Shown here in pieces: positions 51,967-61,519 of a stretch of DNA of 64,000 nt. Under the pieces are notes generated by a model. That model saw nothing but the letters and a program-made list of their open reading frames with translations. It was not told the DNA's origin and did not search any database. Every line of letters begins with the position of its first letter. Within the stretch, counting starts at the first letter, position 1. Source of the stretch: Lactobacillus panisapium (GTDB lineage: Bacteria > Bacillota > Bacilli > Lactobacillales > Lactobacillaceae); the NCBI RefSeq assembly GCF_019469265.1, contig NZ_CP048268.1, positions 1,753,001 to 1,817,000 of the forward strand. The letters are read 5' to 3'. Position numbers and translations under genes: made by a program.

Positions 51967-53117
51967 AGTAACGGCAATGAAAATACTAGTTCTGCCCCAA
52001 GCACCATAAGTCCACAAACTAGAAAAAGTACTTCATAGTTAGAATTATCAATGATTAGTGCACCAAAAACGGGCCCGATTGCTTTTCCAAGTGCGCTAAA
52101 GACCTGTACTTTGCCCTGATAATACCCAGTTAGATTAGTCGGCGCAGCAAGGTCAACGAAGCTGGCTACACCAGGAAATAGAAGGATTTCTCCAAGTGTT
52201 AGCAAGCACATAGATAGTAAATAAAGCAAGTAATTATGTTTAAACGGTAATAATAAAATGACAAAGGAATTTACTAGCAGTAACGCCCCTAAATTAAGCC
52301 TGCCACGAAGATGTTTGAGCAACCAATCATCAAAAAAAGTGACTAGGGGCTGAAAAACAACAATCAAGACCGCATTGAGTGTCCATAATAAACTATATTT
52401 TTTCACTGGAAAGCCAAGTTCAACCATATAAGCTGATAAGTTGCTCTGCCATTGTTCATACACTAGCCAACAAACCAGTGTCAAAAACAAGACTCCCAAA
52501 ATTTGCGATGTCATTTTCCCCTTGTGCCCTGTAAAATTACGCTTATTCTCAGTAACCGAGCGGGCAACATTATATTTTTTATAAGCTACAAGTAAAAATA
52601 ATATTTGAATGCTAGTTGTAAGCGCAAAAACATAACCAATGCCTAACGGTAAAATGTAACCAACCGTTAAGGTACCAAATACAAGACCAAAATTAGCTGC
52701 AAAATACAGCAAGTTAAAAACATAGCTTGACCGCCTATTTTTTACCCGTGTTGCCAACGAATTCTCGCAGGTTACCGAAATGCCATTGGCAAAGCCAGAA
52801 AGGATTAGCAAGATGGCATAAAACGGCCAAGTATGCAGGAAAATCAGTCCACCAAGTGCAAAAATATTTAAGCTAATACCGAGTAAAATAGCATAATACG
52901 GTTGCCACTGATCAAATAATTTTCCTCCAATTAAACTTCCGAGCATTGTGGCAAATTGGTTAAAAAAGAGAACCAGCGAAGCAATAACTAAGCTTTTGTG
53001 TAAAGTTTCGTGAAGATAAATCGTATTTAACGGCCAAATAAAGCTCATTGCTGTGTTCGTAATCAAAACACCTACCAGAAGCCATTTAAGTGAAACAGTT
53101 TGTTTTTGATTAGTCAT
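51951..53117 (-). CDS. MFS transporter (DHA1-like)
   Basis: A 388-residue protein with 12 predicted membrane helices. The loop motif GSLIGGKLFDQWQPYYA after helix 2 corresponds to motif A of drug:proton antiporters. The substrate is unknown; relatives export drugs or sugars. Monocistronic, between the GntR trio and the PTS operon, and perhaps controlled by one of the GntR proteins. Confidence 0.8.
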   Translation of the reverse strand: MTNQKQTVSLKWLLVGVLITNTAMSFIWPLNTIYLHETLHKSLVIASLVLFFNQFATMLGSLIGGKLFDQWQPYYAILLGISLNIFALGGLIFLHTWPFYAILLILSGFANGISVTCENSLATRVKNRRSSYVFNLLYFAANFGLVFGTLTVGYILPLGIGYVFALTTSIQILFLLVAYKKYNVARSVTENKRNFTGHKGKMTSQILGVLFLTLVCWLVYEQWQSNLSAYMVELGFPVKKYSLLWTLNAVLIVVFQPLVTFFDDWLLKHLRGRLNLGALLLVNSFVILLLPFKHNYLLYLLSMCLLTLGEILLFPGVASFVDLAAPTNLTGYYQGKVQVFSALGKAIGPVFGALIIDNSNYEVLFLVCGLMVLGAELVFSLPLLKKTT

Positions 53118-53145
53118 TTTTCACCTCTTTAATTAGCTAACCGAA

Positions 53146-53184
53146 AGAAAAAGAAATGAGTAGTTACGGCACTCATTTCTTTTC
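53146..53184 (-). terminator. Terminator of the 57.9-kb PTS/SIS operon
   Basis: Arms AGAAATGAGT and ACTCATTTCT with a 9-base loop, then TTTTTCTTT on the minus strand. Confidence 0.8.
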
Positions 53185-53207
53185 GCTAATTTAATAAATT
53201 GACTTAG

Positions 53208-54041
53208 CTATACGCCTAGAACATTAAAGTAGGCGCCAGCAATGCTGACAATGAGGACAATCAGCATAATTAACAACGGATTCATTTTCTTTTTTAACAT
53301 CCAATACATGATGCCAAAAAGCGCAAGAGTTGCTAGTCCTGGGGCTATTCCGTCAAGTAAATTTTGAATTGTTTGTGCGCCCTTACCTGAACCAATTTTT
53401 GTCACAAAATTAACTTTAGACATGCTCATCGTCATGCCACCAACAACCATGATGCCCATGATTGAAGCATATTCCATTACCTTATCCATAATGCCCGATT
53501 GCTTTAGCTTATCGATCACGTTAGAACCTAAGCCGTAGCCCAAAAAGGTCATAATATAACGAATAATAAAATGCGGGACATCAAAGATTAACAGAAATAG
53601 AATTGGGCCTAAAATATTGCCTTGCAGCGCTAAGGAAGTACCTACACCTGTGGCAAGTATACGTAAAGTGCCCCAGAAAAAGGCATCCCCGACACCGGAT
53701 AATGGTCCCATCATGGCCAGTTTGACCGCTGAAATTGATTCCGTGTCAAAATTTGGGTCACTTGCATTCAACTCTTCCATTGCCGTTGCAATTCCTTCGG
53801 GCAAAGTAATGATATAAGGAGTAACATTGTAAACTTCCAAATTACGAGTCAAAGCTGCGGATAAATCTTCTTTTTTCGGATAAAGCTTTTTTAAAATTGG
53901 GATCATCGCATAAGTGTAACCAACATTCATCATTCGTTCATAATTCCATAAATGTTCGGTAGGAATGCTGCGCCAAAAAACTTTTTGTAAATCCTTTTTA
54001 GTTATTTTGCCTTTATATTGAGGCTGAATTTTAAAACTCAT
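53208..54041 (-). CDS. PTS EIID, mannose family (GfrD-like)
   Basis: A 277-residue IID subunit: NYERMMNVGYTYAMIPIL, MGPLSGVGDAFFWGTLRIL and four C-terminal helices. ATG at 54041 is chosen because AAGGAG lies 9 bases before it; the gene overlaps IIC by 11 bp. Last gene of the operon whose first genes encode FrlB-like and GfrE/F-like deglycases. Confidence 0.9.
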   Translation of the reverse strand: MSFKIQPQYKGKITKKDLQKVFWRSIPTEHLWNYERMMNVGYTYAMIPILKKLYPKKEDLSAALTRNLEVYNVTPYIITLPEGIATAMEELNASDPNFDTESISAVKLAMMGPLSGVGDAFFWGTLRILATGVGTSLALQGNILGPILFLLIFDVPHFIIRYIMTFLGYGLGSNVIDKLKQSGIMDKVMEYASIMGIMVVGGMTMSMSKVNFVTKIGSGKGAQTIQNLLDGIAPGLATLALFGIMYWMLKKKMNPLLIMLIVLIVSIAGAYFNVLGV

Positions 54042-54834
54042 CGAACCCATCTCCTTGTTCTTCACTCGAAGTTGTTGAACTAGTTGCTACCTTCGTAGAA
54101 TTGCCATTTCTCTTTTCAATAAAGATATACATAACAATAATGATTAATGCTGCAAACAAAGCCACTCCCGTAGTTGAAAGATTGCCGTAGGCAACCATAA
54201 AGAAACCGATGAAAAAGAACACAGCGACTTTTTTATTCATAATCATCTGGGCGAGCATGGCAAATCCCAAAGCTGGTAATAGGCCAGAAGCAATTGTCAT
54301 CCCAGTTGTAATAAATTTTGGCATGTTGCTTAATAGGGTAGTTACCGCACTTTGACCAAAATAAAAGGCTGTCGGAACAATAATTAAACCAGGCAACTTG
54401 CCAACATAACCACCGATGATCATGTTACGTGCAATTGCCCGTGTATTTGCATCTTGAGCATTTTTATCAATCCGGTGAACAAAGATTAGTTTTAACGGTT
54501 GGCCAATAGCCGTTTCTAAAGCCAAAACAATTGTGGCGATTGGAATTCCTAATGTTAAAGCGGCCGCAGAATTTGCGTGTGCTTGGATAGCTAATGCCGT
54601 GCCTAGGATTGTTCCGGAAACCATATCAGGTGGAATGTAAGCTCCAATTGAAACCGAACCAACCATTGCTAATTCCATGGCACCACCCATAATAATTCCA
54701 TCTTTCAAATCTCCTAAGACTAGTCCGGTCAGCATCCCCATGACCAATGGGCGCTGAATCAAGCTAGTACCAGTAAAAGCATCACTGTAGCCAATTAAGG
54801 CTACAAGAAAAATCAAAAATGTTTTTAAAATCAT
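54031..54834 (-). CDS. PTS EIIC, mannose family (GfrC-like)
   Basis: A 267-residue permease: RPLVMGMLTGLVLGDLKDGI, GGAMELAMVGSVSIGAYIPP, many membrane helices and a Ser/Thr-rich cytoplasmic tail. Works with the IID encoded next. Confidence 0.9.
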   Translation of the reverse strand: MILKTFLIFLVALIGYSDAFTGTSLIQRPLVMGMLTGLVLGDLKDGIIMGGAMELAMVGSVSIGAYIPPDMVSGTILGTALAIQAHANSAAALTLGIPIATIVLALETAIGQPLKLIFVHRIDKNAQDANTRAIARNMIIGGYVGKLPGLIIVPTAFYFGQSAVTTLLSNMPKFITTGMTIASGLLPALGFAMLAQMIMNKKVAVFFFIGFFMVAYGNLSTTGVALFAALIIIVMYIFIEKRNGNSTKVATSSTTSSEEQGDGFDEF

Positions 54835-54856
54835 CTAGAACATCTCCTTTGTCGCT

Positions 54857-55324
54857 CTAAATTACATTCTTTGCTTCAATCCTATTTTCAGTCGGTACCA
54901 TCTGAATAAAGACATCAACTCCTGCATCAATTAGTTCCTCAATTGTTTGTCTTTCATCGTTATTGATGTAAATACTATTACTTATTTTTTCTTTTCCCTT
55001 TGCAAATGAAATATTGCCTAAGTTAACCTGCTTAATGTTAAAGGTGCGTGCTAATTTTGCCGCAATCTCAACCGTCTCACAGATAACAAACAAAGTGTAA
55101 TTATCAGTCTTGCCACTTTTAATGACATCTATTGCTCCCTGCGTATCCTTGACTACCACATTAACGCCGCTCGGTTTTGCCAAAGCAAGCATCTGCAGCC
55201 GTAATTTATCGTGCTTCAAAGTATCGCTGACCAATAAAAGAGCGTCTGCACCAAGCGTACCGGTCCATGAAACTGCTACTTGTCCATGTAATAGCCGGTA
55301 ATCAACCCGTATCATTTTAATCAT
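54857..55324 (-). CDS. PTS EIIB, mannose family (GfrB-like)
   Basis: A 155-residue IIB subunit. The active His is in VDYRLLHGQVAVSWTG (Tyr replaces the usual second Asp of DDRLIHGQ). KQVNLGNISFAKGKEK and VDVFIQMVPTENR follow the family pattern. GGAGATG-type RBS; 26 bp after IIA. Confidence 0.9.
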   Translation of the reverse strand: MIKMIRVDYRLLHGQVAVSWTGTLGADALLLVSDTLKHDKLRLQMLALAKPSGVNVVVKDTQGAIDVIKSGKTDNYTLFVICETVEIAAKLARTFNIKQVNLGNISFAKGKEKISNSIYINNDERQTIEELIDAGVDVFIQMVPTENRIEAKNVI

Positions 55325-55349
55325 TCAAAACATCTCCTTTAACTGCTAA

Positions 55350-55769
55350 CTAAAAGTCATCGCTAATTGTTTCTGTCTCAGTCTTAATTGTTTGATTAAT
55401 ATCCTGAATACCGTTTTTTGCTTCCCGAATTGTCTTTGCAATCGTTGCTTCTAAGTCTTGTTCATTTGAAAGTAAAAGTTGGACTACCATTGGTAAATTG
55501 ACACCAGCAATTAACTGTAAATTTTTATGGGTTGGGATCATCTTTGCCAAAGCCGTATTGACACTACCTCCGACAATATCAGTCAGTACTACGACTGGCT
55601 CAGTAGGATGTTTTTGTAAAAAGGTGGCAATTTCATGTTCATAATCAACTTGCTCTTTAGTATAAGCTGCAATCGCATGCAGGTTTTCTTGTGGTCCCAT
55701 AATGAACTCGGCCGTCTTTTTGACGCCAATTGCCATTTGTTCATGTGTGCAAATTATTACCTGAACCAT
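55350..55769 (-). CDS. PTS EIIA, mannose family (GfrA-like)
   Basis: A 139-residue IIA domain. VIICTHEQMAIGVKKTAEFI holds the phospho-His near residue 9, and VVVLTDIVGGSVNTALA is the family loop. An acidic C-terminal tail (TETETISDDF) is unusual. Starts 3 bp after the SIS gene. Confidence 0.9.
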   Translation of the reverse strand: MVQVIICTHEQMAIGVKKTAEFIMGPQENLHAIAAYTKEQVDYEHEIATFLQKHPTEPVVVLTDIVGGSVNTALAKMIPTHKNLQLIAGVNLPMVVQLLLSNEQDLEATIAKTIREAKNGIQDINQTIKTETETISDDF

Positions 55770-55772
55770 TCT

Positions 55773-56837
55773 CTACCTCCCCTGTTTGTCATAGTTTTTG
55801 GTTGGAATCATATTCATAAATTTAGTCGCCAGTGGATGCGCATCTTCTCTGTTTAAAGCAGGCATCATGCTGGCCACTATTATTTGGAAAAATGGAATTG
55901 TTGCCAATGAGCACAAACTATTAATTGCAGGTAGCTTGATGTTAATTACATTAGGCTGAACTTTGTCAGAATTATATGTAATAAGGTAATGCCGCGCAGT
56001 GACAGCAGCCAAACTGGTATTAATGGCAGCAATTCTAGGACTTGCCTGCGGATTATCAATTAGAAAAATGCTATATTGCGGACTTAATTGAATATCGGGT
56101 CCATGCATAAACTCTTCAATCTCGTAATGTAATGTCGGTATTTTTAGTGTTTCTTGAAACTTCAAAGCTGCTTCGCGAGCAACACCAAGATTCATATTAT
56201 TACCACAAATAAAAGTTGGGCCCATTTGTGCTAATTCCATAAAATGATCGTTAACAAATTCAAGAGCAGTATTGATTGTTTTAGTCATAATTTTAGGCAG
56301 CTGTAACAGGTCATCATCGCTGTCAATCGGCCTTTGTTCTCTTTGCGCAACTTCGTTTGCAAATAAGACCAGATACATCACCAAGGTAGAAAGCCCCACT
56401 GTGACGTACCCCACAGTTTCCTTACCAACACCATAATCAATCACGATGTCGGCCTTTTGTGCCACCTCACTGTGTGTATTTCCTGTTAAAGCAATGGTTC
56501 GACCATTTCGCTCATTAACGAACTTCATTGCATGCAAAATATTAGTTGAAGCCCCACTTTGAGAAACAAAGAAGGTAAAATTTTTCATGTTTTTACTAGT
56601 TCTGGTTAATTCAAACAGTTCTGGCGTAACGACCTCAACTGAACGAGCTAACCGCATTTTTAAGTAAGGTTTAGACATCATTACCGCGTTAAAAGATGAC
56701 CCCGATGCCACTATGGTAACGCTTCCATTTTTCTGTTTAAAAAAAAGATTGACTAATGGAGAAACTAAACTGTTCTTATCAGCTATATTCTCTTTTAATT
56801 TAGCTGGTGTCACTTTCACATAATCAAGCATTTCCAT
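55773..56837 (-). CDS. SIS-domain deglycase-like protein (GfrE/GfrF-like)
   Basis: A 354-residue protein with two SIS domains and no glutaminase domain. SIS1: VTIVASGSSFNAVMMSKPYL and FFVSQSGASTNILHAMK; SIS2: TFICGNNMNLGVAREAAL and EIEEFMHGPDIQLSPQ. In Salmonella and Enterococcus, gfr operons combine a mannose-family PTS with two such enzymes that split glucoselysine and fructoselysine 6-phosphates into sugar phosphate and lysine. Gene content here is the same (two SIS genes plus IIABCD), although the order differs. Glycated amines are therefore the best guess. Confidence 0.78.
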   Translation of the reverse strand: MEMLDYVKVTPAKLKENIADKNSLVSPLVNLFFKQKNGSVTIVASGSSFNAVMMSKPYLKMRLARSVEVVTPELFELTRTSKNMKNFTFFVSQSGASTNILHAMKFVNERNGRTIALTGNTHSEVAQKADIVIDYGVGKETVGYVTVGLSTLVMYLVLFANEVAQREQRPIDSDDDLLQLPKIMTKTINTALEFVNDHFMELAQMGPTFICGNNMNLGVAREAALKFQETLKIPTLHYEIEEFMHGPDIQLSPQYSIFLIDNPQASPRIAAINTSLAAVTARHYLITYNSDKVQPNVINIKLPAINSLCSLATIPFFQIIVASMMPALNREDAHPLATKFMNMIPTKNYDKQGR

Positions 56838-56913
56838 GATTAATACTCCTAATCTAGCTTAATAAAGTAAACGGGATACATTGTATCCCGCCCTCTGCCA
56901 ATCACCAGTAAAA

Positions 56914-57942
56914 TTAGTACTCGAATTGACGATAATATCTTCTGTAGTTTTTATTGTGCTTTGTGTAAACCTGATAATGATTGGTTAACCGATCAGTTAA
57001 CAGTGAATTTACAATCCATGGAATTACTAGTGGACGAAATTCGTCATCAACACTCAGACTGTATTCCTTCGTGTCAATCACATAATGTTCTGCGCCAATC
57101 TTTTCACAAAAACGTTGCACCCGAACATCTTGCTTTCTAAATTCATCTTCACCTTCAACGATAAAGACCGGTACACCTTTTTCGACCAGTTCAAGTGTTC
57201 CGTGGAAAAACTTGGCACTAGTAATTGGACGAGTCCTAATCCATTGCATTTCTTCAAGAAGACATTCAGCAAATAATTCGGTTTCTCCCCAAAGTGCGCC
57301 AGAACCTGTAAAAATCGTGTATGGTGCCTGATAACATTTTTGAGCAATCTTATCGGCTTTAGGTTCAAACTTTTTACGAATTGCCAATAAATCCTTAAAT
57401 ACGCCTTTTAGTTGATCAGCAAATTTTGGGTATCCTGCGAAATCACCGTGCTTGTATAGTAAGCGATAAATTAACATTGCTTCTGCCATGTAATAATTTT
57501 GCCCTGACCCGGTAGAGCCATTAACTTCAATAACATTTGGTGCTAGCCCACCAAGCTCACCGCTTTTTTTCGTAAATGCAATTAAGCGAATATTAGCTTT
57601 AATCAACCATTTAGCAGCTTCAATAATTTCGGGCGTGTTTCCGCTATCGCTTGCCGTTATTACAATTGAGTCTTGGGTTAAGTCGCGTGGATGCACACTA
57701 TTCAAGTCGGCAGCATTAATGCACTTAACCGGTAAAGCAGACATTCTGTTAGCTGCATAAGCAAACTGGTACAATTCGAACTCAGTTCCACCAATGCCCA
57801 TTAAGTAAATATTTTTATAACCTTCAGTCGATAACTTGTCCGCCAGCGCCTCAATTTCAGGCCGCTTTGAATAGACAAAATCGCCATCGGCAAGGTATCC
57901 ATCTTGATTAAAATCGATTAATTCTACTTTTTCAGTTTCCAT
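56914..57942 (-). CDS. Fructosamine-6-phosphate deglycase-like protein (FrlB/GfrF-like)
   Basis: A 342-residue SIS protein close in length to E. coli FrlB (340). IYLMGIGGTEFELYQFAYAA and IVITASDSGNTPEIIEAAKW form SIS1; TIFTGSGALWGETELFAECL and SAKFFHGTLELVEKGVPVF form SIS2, the FHGT-E motif matching FrlB. It would split fructoselysine 6-phosphate (or another Amadori product) to glucose 6-phosphate and the amine. First gene of the operon; GGGAGG precedes the ATG. With a PTS doing the phosphorylation no kinase is needed, which fits the decay of the FrlD-like gene at 1 kb. Confidence 0.8.
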   Translation of the reverse strand: METEKVELIDFNQDGYLADGDFVYSKRPEIEALADKLSTEGYKNIYLMGIGGTEFELYQFAYAANRMSALPVKCINAADLNSVHPRDLTQDSIVITASDSGNTPEIIEAAKWLIKANIRLIAFTKKSGELGGLAPNVIEVNGSTGSGQNYYMAEAMLIYRLLYKHGDFAGYPKFADQLKGVFKDLLAIRKKFEPKADKIAQKCYQAPYTIFTGSGALWGETELFAECLLEEMQWIRTRPITSAKFFHGTLELVEKGVPVFIVEGEDEFRKQDVRVQRFCEKIGAEHYVIDTKEYSLSVDDEFRPLVIPWIVNSLLTDRLTNHYQVYTKHNKNYRRYYRQFEY

Positions 57943-57977
57943 TTTGACCTCCCAAAATTAAATTAAATTTCAAAATT

Positions 57978-57993
57978 GGATTCTTTTGAATCC
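57978..57993. promoter_or_regulatory. Palindrome in the leader of the fructosamine-type operon
   Basis: GGATTC-TTTT-GAATCC, perfect 6-bp arms, about 8-24 bases after the predicted transcription start and 36 bp before the first ATG. Candidate operator for one of the GntR proteins. Confidence 0.4.
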
Positions 57994-58007
57994 CTATTTC
58001 AATTTTA

Positions 58008-58035
58008 AGTATACCAGTTGCTCTGATTAATTCAA
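58008..58035 (-). promoter_or_regulatory. Promoter of the fructosamine-type operon
   Basis: -35 TTGAAT (58030-58035), 16-bp spacer, -10 TATACT (58008-58013). About 65 bases of leader precede the FrlB-like start. Confidence 0.65.
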
Positions 58036-58044
58036 CAGCTTTTT

Positions 58045-58058
58045 TTAAATCGCTTACA
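58045..58058 (-). promoter_or_regulatory. cre-like site upstream of the fructosamine-type operon
   Basis: TGTAAGCGATTTAA on the minus strand, just upstream of the -35. It shares AAGCGATTTA with the sites before levR and before the ascorbate-type PTS. Confidence 0.45.
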
Positions 58059-58107
58059 CTTTTTTAGATTCTGTGAGATTTACTTGGTGTAAATAGACTT
58101 TAACTAA

Positions 58108-58147
58108 TAAAAAGACCACCTTTTGCATAAAGATAAAAGGTGGTCAC
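58108..58147 (-). terminator. Terminator of the ABC transporter operon
   Basis: Arms GACCACCTTTT and AAAAGGTGGTC around 10 bases, then TTTTT on the minus strand. Confidence 0.8.
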
Positions 58148-58165
58148 TATTTTGATTTAGTTTAC

Positions 58166-59752
58166 TTATTCATTCAACTTGGTAAGGTGGATTTCACGGT
58201 CGAATAACTGTTTCATCTGGGCATTGAAATTGTGGGCAATAAACAACACCGTTGCCGATGTATTGGTCACTTCACGCAAAATTGCCATTGTCGCTTTTTG
58301 GTCAATTGCACTTGTGCCCTCATCAATCAGGATAATTTTACTCTGATGGACTAAAGCACGAACCAGTACAATTTTCTGTCTTTGTCCACCGGAAATATTT
58401 AGCTTATTCAAATCAATTCGTTCATTCAATCCCTGATCAAATTTGGCAATGTCGCTGTCCAAGTGTACTTTTGCCACTAAACTTGGTAGCCGGACTTGTA
58501 ACTTTTTATTAAACATTGTCATGTTATCAGCAATGCTGACGGGAAAAAGCACGGGATCTTGTGGAATGTAACCGATTTGACTCATATCAGGGTTAATTAT
58601 TTTGCCATTTTGATCTTTAAACACTATTTCACCCGTATTTGGCTTAATTTGCTTTAAAATCAACTTGAATAATGTCGTCTTACCGGAACCGGAATCACCA
58701 GTAAATAAGATTTTCTCACCTGGCTGAATAGCAATATCTGGAAAGAACAGATTTTCACCGTTAGGAAACTGCAAGCTGAGATTGTGGGTACTAAATGCAG
58801 CTGGTGTAGCATTTCCTAGCTCCGGTTGTGGCAGAAGGCGACAAGTTGCCTCAATCTCCGTATTCAATTTCTGTGCGCCCTTTATTTGCCCATACGCATC
58901 AACCATCTTGCTAATCGCAAAGTTCATGTAGTACTCACAGTTAGACGCTGCCACAATTACGCCAAAAGCTACTTTCCCATTTAAAAATAAGAAACCGGCA
59001 AGAAGAAACAACATCAAAGAAAAGATCACTTCAATTAGACTATTAATACTTGATAGCAATTGCGTGAAACCAGTTTGCTTCACATTGGCATCTTCTAATT
59101 TTTTGGCCGCTTTAGCCGTCACCTTAAATAATTTTTCACCTGCTAAATAACGTCTAATTTCGTCTAATCCGTTAAGCCACTTATTCAAACAATCAAGATA
59201 TTGCTGGTTGCTAGTCGAAATCTGCATTGTTGCTTTTTGTAACGGTTTAGCAATTAGTTTCGGTACCAACAGCGAAACAAGCGTCATTGCAATAATTGTT
59301 ATTAGTAAGCTCCAATGAATTGTAATTAATAAGATAAAAACAAGCACTAGTGTGACTAGACCAGAAACAAAGCCAATAAAAGCTTCCAGATAATTTTCGT
59401 TATTTTGCACTAAATCATTAGTCAAGCGATTTTGTACTTGCGCTACCGGATGATCTTGACCATCTAAGTAATAATGGTCAGTAATTTGTTCACGTAAAGC
59501 AACATTGTACTGTTGCTCTTGCTTGATAATTAAATAGGAATTTAGGCCCTGAACTAGGTAGTTAAACAAAGCTAAACCAAATTCGATTGCAATAATGCTA
59601 AAGCAGGTTCGGGGATCATTATTTTTTAATGCTGTCGTTTCAATAATTAATAGTTGAGTATCAAAAATCATGGAGGCAAATATGAAGACAACGTTAATCA
59701 TTATCCCAATAAATCTTACCGGATTTATTCTAAAAAATGCTCTAATCGTCAT
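58166..59752 (-). CDS. ABC exporter half-transporter, subunit 2
   Basis: A 528-residue protein with an N-terminal type IV exporter membrane domain (about six helices, residues 15-285) and a C-terminal ATPase domain. Walker A is GDSGSGKTTLF, signature LNISGGQRQK, Walker B IILIDEGTSAID (the second position Ala of DEATSAID is Gly) and switch His in FIAHN. It overlaps the partner gene by 11 bp, so the two form a heterodimer. Substrate unknown. No bacteriocin or peptidase C39 domain is present. Confidence 0.85.
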   Translation of the reverse strand: MTIRAFFRINPVRFIGIMINVVFIFASMIFDTQLLIIETTALKNNDPRTCFSIIAIEFGLALFNYLVQGLNSYLIIKQEQQYNVALREQITDHYYLDGQDHPVAQVQNRLTNDLVQNNENYLEAFIGFVSGLVTLVLVFILLITIHWSLLITIIAMTLVSLLVPKLIAKPLQKATMQISTSNQQYLDCLNKWLNGLDEIRRYLAGEKLFKVTAKAAKKLEDANVKQTGFTQLLSSINSLIEVIFSLMLFLLAGFLFLNGKVAFGVIVAASNCEYYMNFAISKMVDAYGQIKGAQKLNTEIEATCRLLPQPELGNATPAAFSTHNLSLQFPNGENLFFPDIAIQPGEKILFTGDSGSGKTTLFKLILKQIKPNTGEIVFKDQNGKIINPDMSQIGYIPQDPVLFPVSIADNMTMFNKKLQVRLPSLVAKVHLDSDIAKFDQGLNERIDLNKLNISGGQRQKIVLVRALVHQSKIILIDEGTSAIDQKATMAILREVTNTSATVLFIAHNFNAQMKQLFDREIHLTKLNE

Positions 59753-61343
59753 TGTTATTAGCCCCCTTACTGTTGGTAGTTAAATGAATTTGTCTGTCAA
59801 ACTGCGCGATTAATTCGGGGCTAAAGTTATGTGCAATCATTAAAATCGTTGCGTTTGTCTTGAGTAATTCACTAATAATTTGTTTTGTACCCTGACGATC
59901 TATTGCACTAGTAGCCTCATCTAGCAGCAAGAATTTGGTCTCGTGAATTTCTGCGCGTGCTAACACCACTTTCTGTCTTTGCCCGCCAGACAAATTAGGT
60001 TGATCTAAGTCAATAACGGTGTTAGCTCGAGCCGGAAACTTAGCTAAATCTGGGGCCAGCTGCACTTTTTGCAAAACTTGTTTTAGTTTACCGTTAAGCT
60101 GCTGATTAAACATCGTAATATTATTCGCAATGGTTGTGGGGAAAAGACTAGCATCCTGCGCGATATACCCAACTTGGGCATTTTGCGGTTTAATTAACTG
60201 CTGATTAGTCGCTTTGAACATAACTGAGCCTGCACTTGGCTTAATTTGGTTCAGTAAAACTTTAAATAAAGTAGACTTGCCCGTTCCCGAGTCACCCGTT
60301 AACAAAACTTTTTCTCCAGGTTTAATTTCAAAATCTGGATAAGTTAGTTTTTCACCATTTGCATACGTAACAACCAAATTATGGCTTTGGACAGCATCAA
60401 CAATAACTCGTTTATTAGTTATTTTGACTGGTTGAACTAGTGTGGCAACTTGTTTACGCAATTCTGCAGTCGATTTTATTTTAGTAATCGCAGTTATAAC
60501 TTGCCAAAGTCCATTAAAAATTATTGAAACAAAGCCAAGACTTGTTAGCCAATCTCCGATTGTAATCTGCTGCGAAAAATATAAAATAGAACACCAGAAA
60601 CAAATACCCACTTGACCAATTGAATTGCCAATACCATTAATAATTTGTGCTTCACCACTAATTTTTCCCTGGGTGATATTCGCATCGGCCAAAGCCTGAC
60701 TTTTTTGCTTAACTGCTTGCTTCAAGGTCTTTTTGGACTGGTAGCGGCGAAGTTCACCCAAGCCGGAAAACCAATTACTAATTGTATTCAAAAATGTTGA
60801 ATTCGTTTTGGCTACAATCGCGGAAGCTCGGGCCAATCTTTTCTCCAGAATCTTAGGTAACAGCAGAACAATGATCGTAATTAAAATCGTGGCAATTACA
60901 ATTGACCAGTGCAATGTCAAGATGGCGGTAATAGCTAATATAACTCTTAGAATCGTGCTCCAAATGTCAATCCATGGTTTAGCATAGTTATCGGTTAAAA
61001 TCTTTAAATTATTGCCTAGTTGGTTCGCCATTTCAGCTACATTGACCGATTTTTGGCCGTAATAATGCTTCATCATGTGTGTTCGAATTTGATGAAGATA
61101 ATTTTGAATTTGCTGATTAAAAAGATATGTTCCTAGAGGCAATAGAAAAAAGGTAAATAGTCCCATAATAGCTATAATTACGAGCCACATGACCGCACTA
61201 GTCCAAGCTTTTTTGGTTAAATTATCGGTTGCAAATTTGATTAAATAATTATTGAGCGTTTCTGCAATGGCATACAAAACATAAGCAAGCAAGATAAGCA
61301 TCCCACGCGGAATATTTGACTTAAACAATTCTTTTATTGACAT
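59742..61343 (-). CDS. ABC exporter half-transporter, subunit 1
   Basis: A 533-residue partner with the same layout. Walker A is GDSGTGKSTLF, signature LSGGQRQKVVL, Walker B FLLLDEATSAID and switch region MIAHN. GGAGGAAG lies before the ATG. Both ATP sites look complete. Members of this group include multidrug and small-peptide exporters. The locus is 15 kb from the short-peptide array and shows no direct link to it. Confidence 0.85.
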   Translation of the reverse strand: MSIKELFKSNIPRGMLILLAYVLYAIAETLNNYLIKFATDNLTKKAWTSAVMWLVIIAIMGLFTFFLLPLGTYLFNQQIQNYLHQIRTHMMKHYYGQKSVNVAEMANQLGNNLKILTDNYAKPWIDIWSTILRVILAITAILTLHWSIVIATILITIIVLLLPKILEKRLARASAIVAKTNSTFLNTISNWFSGLGELRRYQSKKTLKQAVKQKSQALADANITQGKISGEAQIINGIGNSIGQVGICFWCSILYFSQQITIGDWLTSLGFVSIIFNGLWQVITAITKIKSTAELRKQVATLVQPVKITNKRVIVDAVQSHNLVVTYANGEKLTYPDFEIKPGEKVLLTGDSGTGKSTLFKVLLNQIKPSAGSVMFKATNQQLIKPQNAQVGYIAQDASLFPTTIANNITMFNQQLNGKLKQVLQKVQLAPDLAKFPARANTVIDLDQPNLSGGQRQKVVLARAEIHETKFLLLDEATSAIDRQGTKQIISELLKTNATILMIAHNFSPELIAQFDRQIHLTTNSKGANNNDD

Positions 61344-61453
61344 GGCTTCCTCCTTTATTTCTTATGCTTTTAGTTAAACTTAAGCTTTTTATCATGTAAA
61401 TAAAGAATGAGTAAGCGGTCAAATAGGCTTATTAAGTGGCCAAATTTTCCACA

Positions 61454-61488
61454 CAAAAAAAGACTCACTTTGTAAGCAAGTCTTTTTC
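61454..61488 (-). terminator. Terminator of prs
   Basis: Arms AAAAGACT and AGTCTTTT around about 13 bases with inner pairs, T-run on the minus strand. An AT-only stretch (61495-61530) separates it from prs. Confidence 0.65.
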
Positions 61489-61519
61489 TGTGTGTTATAT
61501 ATTAAATATATATATTAAA

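Noticed and set aside
58166..61343. Dedicated bacteriocin or peptide exporter
   Set aside because: No C39 peptidase domain, no double-glycine leader peptides nearby and no immunity gene.
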